Positions 42,938 to 51,672 of a DNA stretch of 64,000 nucleotides are shown here, one piece after another. The first letter of the stretch is position 1; each line of letters starts with the position of its first letter. The DNA lies in assembly GCF_020010925.1 (NCBI RefSeq), contig NZ_JAGJBZ010000002.1, positions 2,480,001 to 2,544,000 of the forward strand, read 5' to 3'. Both the position numbers and the translations under genes were made by a program. This DNA is from Streptomyces griseiscabiei (GTDB lineage Bacteria > Actinomycetota > Actinomycetes > Streptomycetales > Streptomycetaceae). Below the pieces are notes generated by a model. The model made no database searches. It was not told the origin of the DNA and saw only the letters and a program-made list of their open reading frames with translations.

Positions 42938-44215
42938 TCACCGGGATGTGGGGACGTCCTCGATCGTGATCGTGGTGTCGTGCTCCACGAGGCGTCGTAC
43001 GACGGCGCGCTCGTCGGGGGTGTTGTTGGGCTGGTGCAGGGTGAGCGCCAGGTGTCCGTCGGCGAGCCGGAAGATCATTCCGTGGCCGCCGTCCGCCGGC
43101 CACAGGGCGTGCTCCTCCTGTGTCCACGGGCCGGTGATCAGCCCGGAGACGGAGTGGGCGACGCCCATCGCGTAGCCCTGCTCGCCGTGGCTGGACCAGA
43201 GCATGAGCAGGTGGCCGCTGCGGAGACGGAACGGGAAGGGGCCGTCCGTGACGTACGCGGGGAACTTCACGGACACCCCGGGCAGCGGCTTGGACCAGGG
43301 GGCGTCCGAGGCGTTGAAGAGGAGGACGGGCGTCCCGGTGGCGCACCGGAGGTCCTCGCCGAGGCGCTGCGCGAAGATGGCCCCGTCGTGGATCTGGGTC
43401 CACTCGTGGCAGTACACGATCCAGGGCGCGCCCGACCCGTCGAGGTGCAGGGTGCCGTCGAGGCACTGCCACTTGCGCGGGGTGACCGCTCCCTCGCTCC
43501 ACGGGGCGAACGGGCCCTGCGGTGTGTCCCCCACGAGGATCTGGGTGCCGCGATAGCCGTCCGGGGCGGTGAAGGTGGCGAACATGTACCACCGGCCGCG
43601 GTACTCATGGACCTCGGGAGCCCAGAAGGAACCCTCGCTCCAGAACCCGGCGGGCGGCCGGAAGGCGGCGAACGGGCCTTCCCAGTGCAGGAGATCGGTG
43701 CTGCGGTAGGTGTCGAACCCGATGCCCGGACCGTCCCAGATGTTGGGGTCGGTGCTGCCGTAGAGGTGGTAGGCGGCGGGGGAGGCGGAGGTGCGGCCGT
43801 CGTACAGGACGAACGGGTCGCGGATCTGGATCCGGTCCAGTGTCAGGCCCTGCCGCACGGGCCCTTCCGGGGCCCCGGCCCCGGCCCTCGTACCAGCCCC
43901 GGCCCTCGTACCAGTCCCCGCACCGGCTCCGGTCCCAACCCCGGTCCCGGATTCGGTCCCGTCGGCCGTCGTCCGCTCGTCCCCGGTGACGAGCCGCCGC
44001 CCGCCGTGCACCGCGCGGACCAGGTCGTCCACCATCGGCTGGGAGATCTTGCCCTCGCTGAGTTCGACGAGCCGGTCCAGGGAGAACACCCGGGCCGGTC
44101 CGAGCCGGGAGACGTCCTGGCCCAGCCGGGTGAGGAGTTCCCGGACCAGGGGGCCGCCGGCGGGGTCCTCCAGCCAGTCGCCCAGGGTGCTCCGGCCGGT
44201 CAGTGCTGTGCTCAC
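42938..44215 (-). CDS. Glycoside hydrolase family 43-like, with N-terminal GH3-tail-like module
   Basis: A 425-residue protein. Residues about 1-75 (STLGDWLEDPAGGPLVRELL, then FSLDRLVELSEGKISQPMVD) form a small helical module resembling the C-terminal module of the GH3 gene product at 51673-53973. A Gly/Thr/Ala-rich linker of about 30 residues follows (GTGVGTGAGAGTGTRAG). The rest is a five-blade propeller of the GH43 type, with IQIRDPFVLYDG, FWSEGSFWAPEVHEYRG and WQCLDGTLHLDG. Where GH43 enzymes often have EGP at the acid position this one has TDGPFPFR, which may point to a subfamily. No signal peptide. GTG 44215 has AAGGA upstream; ATG 44233 is the alternative. Arabinan/xylan-type substrates are typical for the family. 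Confidence 0.8.
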   Translation of the reverse strand: MSTALTGRSTLGDWLEDPAGGPLVRELLTRLGQDVSRLGPARVFSLDRLVELSEGKISQPMVDDLVRAVHGGRRLVTGDERTTADGTESGTGVGTGAGAGTGTRAGAGTRAGAGAPEGPVRQGLTLDRIQIRDPFVLYDGRTSASPAAYHLYGSTDPNIWDGPGIGFDTYRSTDLLHWEGPFAAFRPPAGFWSEGSFWAPEVHEYRGRWYMFATFTAPDGYRGTQILVGDTPQGPFAPWSEGAVTPRKWQCLDGTLHLDGSGAPWIVYCHEWTQIHDGAIFAQRLGEDLRCATGTPVLLFNASDAPWSKPLPGVSVKFPAYVTDGPFPFRLRSGHLLMLWSSHGEQGYAMGVAHSVSGLITGPWTQEEHALWPADGGHGMIFRLADGHLALTLHQPNNTPDERAVVRRLVEHDTTITIEDVPTSR

Positions 44216-44253
44216 GTGTGCTTCCTTCTCCATGGGGTGCGGGTACGGCCGGG

Positions 44254-46353
44254 TCACGGCCACGGGGTGAAGCCCTCGTGCCGTACCGTCCAGCCCTCCG
44301 CGGGGAAGCCGGGACAGTCGCGGTCCGCCCCGTCCCAGCCGCCGGCCATGAGGGAGACGGCCGCGAGGAGGGCGCCGTTGGAGGGGAGGTAGATCGGCAG
44401 GAAGCTGCCGATCTGGGGGGCGTGGCCGGTCGGCAGGTAGTGGTTCTTGGGGGTCCGCATGAGCAGGGCGTCCACCGCGAGGTCGGGTCGGCCGACGCGG
44501 GTCGCGGTCATCGCCATGACGGGGAAGTCCCAGCCCCACGCGCTGTTCCACTCCCAGTCGGCCCGGACGTCCTGGAGCGTGGCCGCCATGACGTCCGGGT
44601 CGACGAGCGGGGTGTCGGGGACGACGCCGAGCGCGCACAGCAGCGAGGGGTGGTCGTCGCGCTTCAGATACGGCTCGGTGGCGACGGCGGTGTAACGGCC
44701 GTCGCGCCGATGGGGGAGGGCCAGCCCGTCCTGGACACGCTGCCACCGCTTGTCCCGCTCGCGGCCGGTGCGCTCGCGCCAGCGCTGGGCGATCTCCAAC
44801 CCCCACCACCAGTAGGCGAGTTCGAAGGTCGGGTCCTCGGTGGTCGTCGCGTCGTAGAACTCCTGGGCGGGGAGCAGCGGGGCGGGCAGGTGGTACGCGC
44901 CGTCGCGCTCCTCGGCGAAGGAGGCCATGAACGCGGCGGTGTCCTCGACGAGTTCGGCGAAACGCGTCACCACGTCGCTCTCGGGGCGGGCGCGGTGGAG
45001 CAGTTCGAGGAGGTAGAGAGGGTGCGGCTGCTGCCAGATCAGGAACACCCCGATGTCGGAGGGGCTTTCGCGCCCGTCGGGGCCGGTCTGCTTGGGCCAG
45101 CGCGCCCCGTCGTAGCGCTGTCGGCGGGCGGTGGCGCGGGCCTCGGGGAGGATGGAGAGGTACCAGTCCAGGCTGCGTTCCAGGAGTTCGGGGCGCCCCC
45201 ACGTGGCGAAGTGCGCCGCGTGCCACCAGTGCATCTCCACGTGGTGCTTGCCGTGCCAGGAGTTGGTGATCAGACCGGTCTCCTGCGGCGGCAGGGTGCC
45301 GGAGCAGTTGACCGCCGTGAGGTACTGCGAGAGGACCACCCGGCGCTCCAGCTCGGCGGCCCGTGGATCGGTGCTGCCGGTGAGGTCGAGTGCGGCGCCG
45401 GAGGTCCAGAAGTCCTCCCACCACGTGGCCGAGGCCGCCGCGAGGCAGGCGAAGTCGGCCTCGACAGAGGGCACTTCGCCGTCATCGGGGGAGAAGGCCG
45501 CGACGAGTTCCAGCGTGTCCGAGTCCGTGGTCAGCAGGTATTCGTGCGGATTCCCCGTCGGTCGTACGACACCTGCCGACCAGGTCAGCCGCACGGCGTA
45601 CGTGGTGTCGTCGAGGGTCCGGCGGAACACGCACCCGGTGTCGGTGACTTGGGCGAGGTCGGTGCGGTGGCGCTCCGGTGACGTCCAGTCGCAGGTCTGG
45701 AAGAAGCCGTCGCTCGCGTAGGGGAAGCGGACGACCACGCCGGCCAGTCCGTCGGCGAGCAGCTCGGACTCGATCCGGAAGGCGACGCGGCTCCCGTGCG
45801 GGTCGGCGACGGTGGTGACGGCCACCTCCTGATCGGCGTAGCGGAAGCGGCCGCTGATGGTGCCGGTCCACAGGTCCAGACACTGCTCGGTGTCCCGCAG
45901 GGCCCCGGGGCCGGTCTCGGGCTCGGCGTCGGGAGCGGGGCGCAGCAGCAGGCCGATGCGGCCGAGGTCGAGGCGTTGCGGGTTGGCGCTGAGCCAGGCT
46001 CCGGGGCGCATCTCCTCGGGCAGGTCGCCGCTCATCATGGCGGCGATCCCGAACCTGTCGGGGTAACTCACCTTCCCCCGGGCCGTGTTGTGCTCGGACA
46101 TGGCGTCCGGGAGCGTGTACCCCTCGGGGTTGGGCATGGCGTGCCAGCCCCAGGTGCTCATGGTCGCGGTGTTCACGGCGAGCCGGCGTTCCGCGGCGGC
46201 GGCGGCCTGGTCGTGGTACGCCGGGAACGACTGCATGCCGGTGATGTCGCACGAGTAGGCGAAGTCACCGTTCCCGACGGTGAGAACGTGGGCGGGGTCC
46301 GGCTCGGTCAGGCGGACGGTGTGCCGGCGGACCAGCGATTTCCTGTCGATCAA
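44254..46353 (-). CDS. Six-hairpin glycosidase-like protein (GH65/GH95-type fold)
   Basis: A 699-residue protein. The first half is beta-rich (VLTVGNGDFAYSCDITGMQS, VVVRFPYASDGFF); the second has the alpha/alpha toroid expected of six-hairpin glycosidases (NSWHGKHHVEMHWWHAAHFA, then YDGARWPKQTGPDGRESPSD, and DWEWNSAWGWDFPVMAMTAT near the end). Candidate acids lie in HHVEMHWW, but no family signature is certain. No signal peptide. TTG 46353 is chosen for GAGGA just upstream. It is 38 bases from GH43 and 56 from GH2, within the operon. Substrate not assigned. Confidence 0.75.
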   Translation of the reverse strand: MIDRKSLVRRHTVRLTEPDPAHVLTVGNGDFAYSCDITGMQSFPAYHDQAAAAAERRLAVNTATMSTWGWHAMPNPEGYTLPDAMSEHNTARGKVSYPDRFGIAAMMSGDLPEEMRPGAWLSANPQRLDLGRIGLLLRPAPDAEPETGPGALRDTEQCLDLWTGTISGRFRYADQEVAVTTVADPHGSRVAFRIESELLADGLAGVVVRFPYASDGFFQTCDWTSPERHRTDLAQVTDTGCVFRRTLDDTTYAVRLTWSAGVVRPTGNPHEYLLTTDSDTLELVAAFSPDDGEVPSVEADFACLAAASATWWEDFWTSGAALDLTGSTDPRAAELERRVVLSQYLTAVNCSGTLPPQETGLITNSWHGKHHVEMHWWHAAHFATWGRPELLERSLDWYLSILPEARATARRQRYDGARWPKQTGPDGRESPSDIGVFLIWQQPHPLYLLELLHRARPESDVVTRFAELVEDTAAFMASFAEERDGAYHLPAPLLPAQEFYDATTTEDPTFELAYWWWGLEIAQRWRERTGRERDKRWQRVQDGLALPHRRDGRYTAVATEPYLKRDDHPSLLCALGVVPDTPLVDPDVMAATLQDVRADWEWNSAWGWDFPVMAMTATRVGRPDLAVDALLMRTPKNHYLPTGHAPQIGSFLPIYLPSNGALLAAVSLMAGGWDGADRDCPGFPAEGWTVRHEGFTPWP

Positions 46354-46409
46354 CGGATGTTCCTCAATCGGGGATGATGACGGCTTGCCATGACGCCGGT
46401 GACGGGCGC

Positions 46410-48860
46410 TCACTCGACGGTGATGACGGTGTCGACCGGCTCGCAGTCCGGCGCGGTCGCCAGGACGCGGATCTTCCCGGCTCCGGTGGGCCGTACGACG
46501 GCAAGGGCACGGCCTTCGTGGGTGCGCCGCTCGGTCGCGTCGAAGCGTTCCTCCGAGGCGGGGGCGGCGCTGCCGAAGCCGATCAGCTCACCGGCGCCGG
46601 AGACCTCGACGGAGACCGGGCGGTCGGCGGCGGTGTGCAGGACGCCTTCGGAGTCCGTGAGAGCGAGGGTGACGTAGGCGAGGTCGCCGCCGGTGGCCCC
46701 GACGACCGGGCGGTCGGGCTCGGCGGTCAGCCGCACGGGTCCGTTGGCCCACCGGAGACCGGTGCGGCCGGTCTCGACGCCGTCCCGGTAGGCGACGGCG
46801 ACCAGCTCCCCCGGGATGTACACCACGTCGAACTCGGTGCGGAAGCGGTGCTCCGCGCCCACCGGCCGCCGCCCGAACGAGTTGCCGTTGCCGATCAGTT
46901 CGACCTCGTCGGCGTCGGAGTACACCTCGACGGTGATCGGCTTGCCCTCGTGGCCCGGCCAGGTCCAGCTCGCGAGGGAGTCGCTCCAGGCCCAGGGGCC
47001 CCCGATGGGGGTCAGACCGTGGTGCTCGGGGCGCCGGACCGCGATGTAGGGCTCGGTGCGCAGGCCGAAGACGATCTCGCGGTAGTAGGAGGCGGGGCGC
47101 CGGTGACCGGTGATGTCGATGTCGCCGCAGCCCGCGAGGAGATGGGGGAAGGGAGCGGTGTGTTCGGGGCGGGGGCTCTCCGGTGTCGCGAACTGGGGGC
47201 GGCCGATGCCGACCTCGCCGAGGTAGTCCCAGCCGGTCCAGGTGAAGTCGCCGATGACGTGCCCGTGTTCGCGCACCAGCTTCCAGTTGCCGTCGATACG
47301 GGTCGGGAAGGTCTCGGTGCCCAGGATGATCCGGTTCGGGAACAGCTCCCGGTCGCGGGCGTAGCGGGCCTCGGCGTAGTTCATGCCGGCCACGTCCAGG
47401 ACGGCGAAGGACTCGGCGGTGCGCTCGGTGACCAGGTCGGAGGCGCTGACGTAGTTGATCATGTCGCCGGCGTCGGTCATCCGGGAGTTGACGCCTCCGG
47501 CCTCCTCGGCCGCCTCCGTACGCTGCCCCCGCAGGGCGGCCAGCTCGGACATCACGGCGAGGAAGCCGTTGACGGCGTTGGTGACATAGCGGGTGGAGTC
47601 GAGGGAGCGGACCTTCTCGGCGAGCTTGCGCCCCCACGCGGCGCCGGACGGCGAACCGACCTCCGGGATCTCGTTGCCGATCGAGTACATGATGACGCTG
47701 GGGTGGTTGTAGTCCTTGGCGACCATCGCCTCGACGTCCCGCTCCCACCACTCGGGGAAGTGCAGGCTGTAGTCGAAGCCGTTCTTCGCGGACGTCCACA
47801 CGTCGAAGGTCTCGTCGACGACGAGCATGCCGAGGCGGTCGCAGGCGTCGAGCATCGCCCGGCTCATGGGGTGGTGGGACATACGGATCGCGTTGAACCC
47901 GGCGTCCTTGAGCAGCTCCACCCGCCGCTCCTCCGCACGGGCGTAGGTGGCCGCGCCGAGCGGGCCGTTGTCGTGGTGGACGCACGCGCCGCGCAGCTTC
48001 ACCGTACGGCCGTTGAGCCGCAGCCCCTGCTCGGGGTCGAGCCGGAGCGAGCGGATGCCGAACTCCACGCCGTCGCCGTCCACCGGGTCGCCCTCGGCGC
48101 TCAACGCGACCTGACAGCCGTACAGATGGGGATGGTCGACGTCCCACAGGCTCGGCTCGCGCACATACAGGCGGGAGCGGACGAGGGCGTCCTCGCCGGG
48201 CAGCACGGTGACCTTGGCGGTGTCGCCCGTCACCGCGGCACCCGAGGCGTTGCGCAGGGTCACCGCGAGGTCGAGGGTGCGGATCGCGACCGAGTCGTTG
48301 CGCACCCGGGTGGCGACCTCGACCACGGCCCGCTCGCCGTCGACGTCGAGGGTGGTGACGCGGATGCCGTCCGGGACGATACGCACCAGCTCGCCGGTGA
48401 GCATCCACACGGGGCGGTAGACGCCGGCCCCTGTGTACCAGCGGGAGTCCTGGTGGGCGCGGGCCTCGACGCGGATCTCGTTGTCCTCGCCGTGGCGCAG
48501 GTACGGGTCGGCGTCGACGGTGAACTGGGAGTAGCCGTAGGGGCGTTGGCCGACGTAGGCGCCGTTGATATGGACGGTGGCGTCGCGGTGGACGCCCTCG
48601 AACTCGAACTGGACGCGCTTGCCGCGCAGTTCGTCCGGGACGGTGAACGTCCTGCGGTACTCGAAGACGCCGCCGGGGAAGTAGGCGCCCGCACCTCCCT
48701 CCATGGTCACCTCGCCGTCCGGCGCGACGCGGTCCTGGCCGATCATCGCGTCGTGGGGGAGGGTGACGGGGTGGAACGGGGCGACGGGGCCGGACAGTTC
48801 GGCGAAGGGGTTCACCTTCCGCCGGGTCTGCCAGTCGTCGTTGAAGGAGGTGCGGATCAT
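46410..48860 (-). CDS. Glycoside hydrolase family 2 (beta-galactosidase-like)
   Basis: An 816-residue enzyme with the GH2 layout: sugar-binding domain (FEYRRTFTVPDELRGKRVQF, GAYVGQRPYGYSQFTVD), immunoglobulin-like domain, then a TIM barrel (LRGACVHHDNGPLGAATYAR, NAIRMSHHPMSRAMLDACDR). The acid/base Glu397 is in YSIGNEIPEVG and the nucleophile Glu516 in LGTETFPTR. Domains DUF4982-like and later (VYSDADEVELIGNGNSFGRR) follow. It hydrolyses beta-linked galactose or related sugars from oligosaccharides. No signal peptide, so it acts inside the cell. ATG 48860 lies about 41 bases after the MFS gene. Confidence 0.93.
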   Translation of the reverse strand: MIRTSFNDDWQTRRKVNPFAELSGPVAPFHPVTLPHDAMIGQDRVAPDGEVTMEGGAGAYFPGGVFEYRRTFTVPDELRGKRVQFEFEGVHRDATVHINGAYVGQRPYGYSQFTVDADPYLRHGEDNEIRVEARAHQDSRWYTGAGVYRPVWMLTGELVRIVPDGIRVTTLDVDGERAVVEVATRVRNDSVAIRTLDLAVTLRNASGAAVTGDTAKVTVLPGEDALVRSRLYVREPSLWDVDHPHLYGCQVALSAEGDPVDGDGVEFGIRSLRLDPEQGLRLNGRTVKLRGACVHHDNGPLGAATYARAEERRVELLKDAGFNAIRMSHHPMSRAMLDACDRLGMLVVDETFDVWTSAKNGFDYSLHFPEWWERDVEAMVAKDYNHPSVIMYSIGNEIPEVGSPSGAAWGRKLAEKVRSLDSTRYVTNAVNGFLAVMSELAALRGQRTEAAEEAGGVNSRMTDAGDMINYVSASDLVTERTAESFAVLDVAGMNYAEARYARDRELFPNRIILGTETFPTRIDGNWKLVREHGHVIGDFTWTGWDYLGEVGIGRPQFATPESPRPEHTAPFPHLLAGCGDIDITGHRRPASYYREIVFGLRTEPYIAVRRPEHHGLTPIGGPWAWSDSLASWTWPGHEGKPITVEVYSDADEVELIGNGNSFGRRPVGAEHRFRTEFDVVYIPGELVAVAYRDGVETGRTGLRWANGPVRLTAEPDRPVVGATGGDLAYVTLALTDSEGVLHTAADRPVSVEVSGAGELIGFGSAAPASEERFDATERRTHEGRALAVVRPTGAGKIRVLATAPDCEPVDTVITVE

Positions 48861-48901
48861 TGCCTGCCTTGTCTGTTGGGAAGGAGCCGGAGGGGGGTGG
48901 T

Positions 48902-50362
48902 TCAGGCCGCCTGGCCCGCCTCGACGGTGTCGGTGCGGCGCGCCTTGGGGATGAGCGCCACCAGCACGGTGCCGAGGGCGCAGAATCCGGCGACGAGCAG
49001 GAAGCCGTTCGCGTACCCGCCGTCGAGGTAGAACTGCGTGCCCTTCAGGACCACGCCGTCCTGGGCCATGACCGTGAACGCCAGCTGGCTGACGAGCACC
49101 TGGATCACGCTCTGGATCAGCAGCTGGGAGCCGTTGGCGAGAGCCTGCTCCTCAGGGGCCACCGACTGGATGATCATGATCGGCAGCACGGAGACGAGGA
49201 GGCCCATACCCGGCCCGGCGATCAGGCCGAGCAGGACGAAGTGCCATATCTCGGTGTGGAGTTGGGAGGCGACGGCATAGCCGGCGGTGGTCAGGGCGCC
49301 GCCGACGGCGAGCAGGACCCGGGTGTCGACGCGACGGGCGAGCCATCCGGCGGCGACCGCCGTCGTGATCACCAGGACACTGATCGGTGACTGGACCGCC
49401 GCGCTCTTGGTGGCGGACCAGCCGAGTCCGTCGGACACGGTCGGGATGTGCGGCATGAGGGTGAGGATCATGGTGACGGTGCCCACGGCGAAGGTGGCGC
49501 CGGCGCCGACCGAGCCGGCCAGGAAGAGGGTCCAGACCTGGCGCCTCTTGATCAGCGACAGGGGGAGCAGGGGGTTGGCGACGCGGGACTCGTAGGGGAG
49601 GAACAGCAGTGCCGCGAGGGCGCCGAGACCGATCCAGGTCAGCGTCTTTCCGCTGGTCCAGCCCCAGGCGGAGCCTTCGCCGATGCCGTGGACGACGGCG
49701 CTGAGGCCGCCGCCGAGCAGGAGGCCGCCGATCCAGTCCATCCGTCGTGCGGTCTCGCGGACCGGGCTCTCGGGTACGCACAGCAGCTGGAGCAGCAGGC
49801 ACAGGGCGGTGGAGACGACGATGAACCACAGGGCACCGCGGAAGCCGTGGTGGTCGATCAGCCAGGCCGACAGGAACGGCCCGCCGAGGCCCACCAGGCC
49901 GATGCTGGTCGCCAGGACGCCGCTCGCCGTGCCGGCCAGGTGCCGCGGGAAGATGTCGCGGGCCAGGGCGTAGGCGATGAACGCCGTGGCCCCGTAGGCG
50001 CCGCCTAGGACGCGGCCGGCGATCAGTGTCGAGTAGTCGGTGGCGAGGGCGGCGATCACGTCGCCGAGCAGGCCGGCGACGGTGGCGACGACCATCACGC
50101 GCTTCTTGCCGTACATCGTGGCGGCCTTCATGGCGAAGGGCGTCAGGAACGTGCCGAGCAGTGCGCCGCCGAGGGTGAACCACGCGATCTGTGTGGTCCG
50201 GAAGTGGACGGCCACCTCGGCTTGCGAGTTCCCGGCGACCAGGCCCGTGACGGGAGTCAGGGCCACGGTCCAGAGCAGGGCGGCCAGCGCGAGGAGATGG
50301 CGGGAGGAGAAGCCCGCCTTGTCCGCCTGCGCGGCGTCGGGGGCGGTCTCGGTCGAGGACAT
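48902..50362 (-). CDS. MFS transporter (14-segment, EmrB/QacA type)
   Basis: A 486-residue transporter. Fourteen membrane segments are expected. Features: RHLLALAALLWTVALTPVTG, the loop AMKAATMYGKKRVMVVATVA, AGRVLGGAYGATAFIAYALA, and late IIQSVAPEEQALANGSQLLI. Drug-type MFS proteins in sugar operons often carry sugars or their products. ATG 50362 has AAAGGTG upstream. It is the first gene of a minus-strand operon running MFS, GH2, six-hairpin, GH43, MFS, LacI (interrupted). Two classes of operator lie within 75 bases upstream. Confidence 0.87.
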   Translation of the reverse strand: MSSTETAPDAAQADKAGFSSRHLLALAALLWTVALTPVTGLVAGNSQAEVAVHFRTTQIAWFTLGGALLGTFLTPFAMKAATMYGKKRVMVVATVAGLLGDVIAALATDYSTLIAGRVLGGAYGATAFIAYALARDIFPRHLAGTASGVLATSIGLVGLGGPFLSAWLIDHHGFRGALWFIVVSTALCLLLQLLCVPESPVRETARRMDWIGGLLLGGGLSAVVHGIGEGSAWGWTSGKTLTWIGLGALAALLFLPYESRVANPLLPLSLIKRRQVWTLFLAGSVGAGATFAVGTVTMILTLMPHIPTVSDGLGWSATKSAAVQSPISVLVITTAVAAGWLARRVDTRVLLAVGGALTTAGYAVASQLHTEIWHFVLLGLIAGPGMGLLVSVLPIMIIQSVAPEEQALANGSQLLIQSVIQVLVSQLAFTVMAQDGVVLKGTQFYLDGGYANGFLLVAGFCALGTVLVALIPKARRTDTVEAGQAA

Positions 50363-50383
50363 GGGACACCTTTCACAGCTCTG

Positions 50384-50395
50384 TGAAACGTTTCA
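50384..50395. promoter_or_regulatory. LacI-type operator TGAAACGTTTCA
   Basis: A perfect 12-base palindrome with a central CG, 21 bases before the start of the first operon gene. This is the classical form of LacI/GalR operators. Its position between promoter and start codon suits a repressor. The interrupted LacI gene at the end of the same operon is the natural candidate to bind it. Confidence 0.75.
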
Positions 50396-50409
50396 ATTCT
50401 CAGCATTAG

Positions 50410-50434
50410 TGATGCGCGTCAGTGACGCGCGTAA
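50410..50434. promoter_or_regulatory. Paired TGAYGCGCGTMA operator-like sites
   Basis: TGATGCGCGTCA (50410-50421) and TGACGCGCGTAA (50423-50434) are tandem near-palindromes upstream of the MFS-led operon. They resemble sites before the LacI gene (51623-51646) and the GH3 gene (54016-54041). Confidence 0.65.
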
Positions 50435-50530
50435 GTAGAAAACATCAAGCCACTCCGGAGAAACAAGACACCGGAAGGTAACGAGCTGATAACGCGATAC
50501 TTCAGGGGTTCGGGCGCGGAGGGCCCGGCG

Positions 50531-51511
50531 TCAGGAGGAGCGCCGCTGGACCAGCCGCAGACTGGCCCCCGGCCCGCCCAGGACCATGCGACGGCCCGTC
50601 AGGCCGGCGACCACGGCCTCCGCGCGGTGCCTGCCCGCCTCCTGGAGGTCGAAGTAGACCGTGGAGAGCGGGGGCGCCGCGAAGCGGGCCATGGGGATGT
50701 CGTCGGCCCCGACCACCGCGAGGTCGTCCGGGGCGGTCAGTCCCGTCTCCCGCATGGCGGCGAGCAGGGCGATGGCGTGCTCGTCGTTGAAGGCGCACAC
50801 ACCGGTGACCTCCTCGTCCTGCCACCGTCGCACCAGGCGGGCCAGCGGGGCGATCTCCAGGTCGGCCGCGCCGAGCGCCAGCGGAGGCGCGAGGCCCGCG
50901 TCCGCGCACGCCTCGGCGACTCCCTGGAGCCGTTCCGCGCCCATGCGCCGGAACCGTTCGGGCGCGGGCAGCAGATAGCCGATCCGCCGGTGGCCGCGGC
51001 CGATCAGATGCTCGGTCTGCATCCGTCCCAGCGGAGGCATCGCGGACAGCTGGGCGTCGGCAGGCGGCAGCACGACCCGCACCCCCAGCCCGTGCAGCGC
51101 CTGGACGGTCGCCTCGTCGAAGCCCTCGAAACCGAGCACCGCCGAGGCGCCCACGGTGGCGCAGACGTCCGGCAGCGGCCTGCCGCGCTCGGCCATCAGA
51201 TGGGTCACCAGGGTGAGACCGTGCTCGGCGAGGGCGACGGTCAGCTCCTCGACGAAGCGGCTGATGCTCGGGCCGATGGGCAGGTCGGGGATGGACAGCA
51301 GCACGATGTCGCTGCGGCCGGCGGCCAGGGCGCGCGCGGAGGCGTGCGGCCGGTACTGGAGACGTTCGGCGGCGGCCAGGACCCGTTTCCTGGTCTCCTC
51401 CGGGATCGTCTGTCCCGGACGGTTGTTGAGTACATAGCTGACGGTGGTGCGCGAGACGCCGGCCGCCTCGGCGACATCGGCGCTGGTGATCCGTTTCGCG
51501 GGGCGCGTCAT
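50531..51511 (-). CDS. LacI-family transcriptional regulator
   Basis: A 326-residue LacI repressor. The helix-turn-helix is SADVAEAAGVSRTTVSYVLN (about residues 9-28), followed by the hinge (YRPHASARALAAGRSD) and the sensor domain (GVCAFNDEHAIALLAAMRET, VVGADDIPMARFAAPPLSTV). ATG 51511 is chosen because AGAGGG lies 4 bases upstream; the frame is open 40 codons further up, but that part has no family match. It is 19 residues from the upstream operator pair in protein-free DNA, so it probably regulates itself, GH3 and the MFS-led operon through TGACGCGCGTCA-type sites. Confidence 0.92.
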   Translation of the reverse strand: MTRPAKRITSADVAEAAGVSRTTVSYVLNNRPGQTIPEETRKRVLAAAERLQYRPHASARALAAGRSDIVLLSIPDLPIGPSISRFVEELTVALAEHGLTLVTHLMAERGRPLPDVCATVGASAVLGFEGFDEATVQALHGLGVRVVLPPADAQLSAMPPLGRMQTEHLIGRGHRRIGYLLPAPERFRRMGAERLQGVAEACADAGLAPPLALGAADLEIAPLARLVRRWQDEEVTGVCAFNDEHAIALLAAMRETGLTAPDDLAVVGADDIPMARFAAPPLSTVYFDLQEAGRHRAEAVVAGLTGRRMVLGGPGASLRLVQRRSS

Positions 51512-51622
51512 GACCCTCTGATCCGTCCGAACCGTCGGCACGGCGGCACGCGTGTCCCGACCGTCGCGCACCGCCCGCCACCTGCCGAGGTGTCGGCAGG
51601 CACCCCGATGATACGCGGTGCG

Positions 51623-51646
51623 TGACGCGGTCACTGACGCGCATCA
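51623..51646. promoter_or_regulatory. Operator-like sites upstream of the LacI gene
   Basis: TGACGCGGTCA (51623-51633, one base short) and TGACGCGCATCA (51635-51646) lie between the GH3 stop and the LacI start. They match the sites before the MFS-led operon and GH3 and suggest autoregulation. Confidence 0.6.
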
Positions 51647-51672
51647 GTCCAGGCGTCCCGGGGGCGCCCGGC

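Noticed and set aside
46374..49031. Plus-strand open frame of 885 codons opposite the GH2 and six-hairpin genes
   Set aside because: It lacks motifs, its composition is that of antisense high-GC DNA, and the minus strand carries clear hydrolase domains in the same place.
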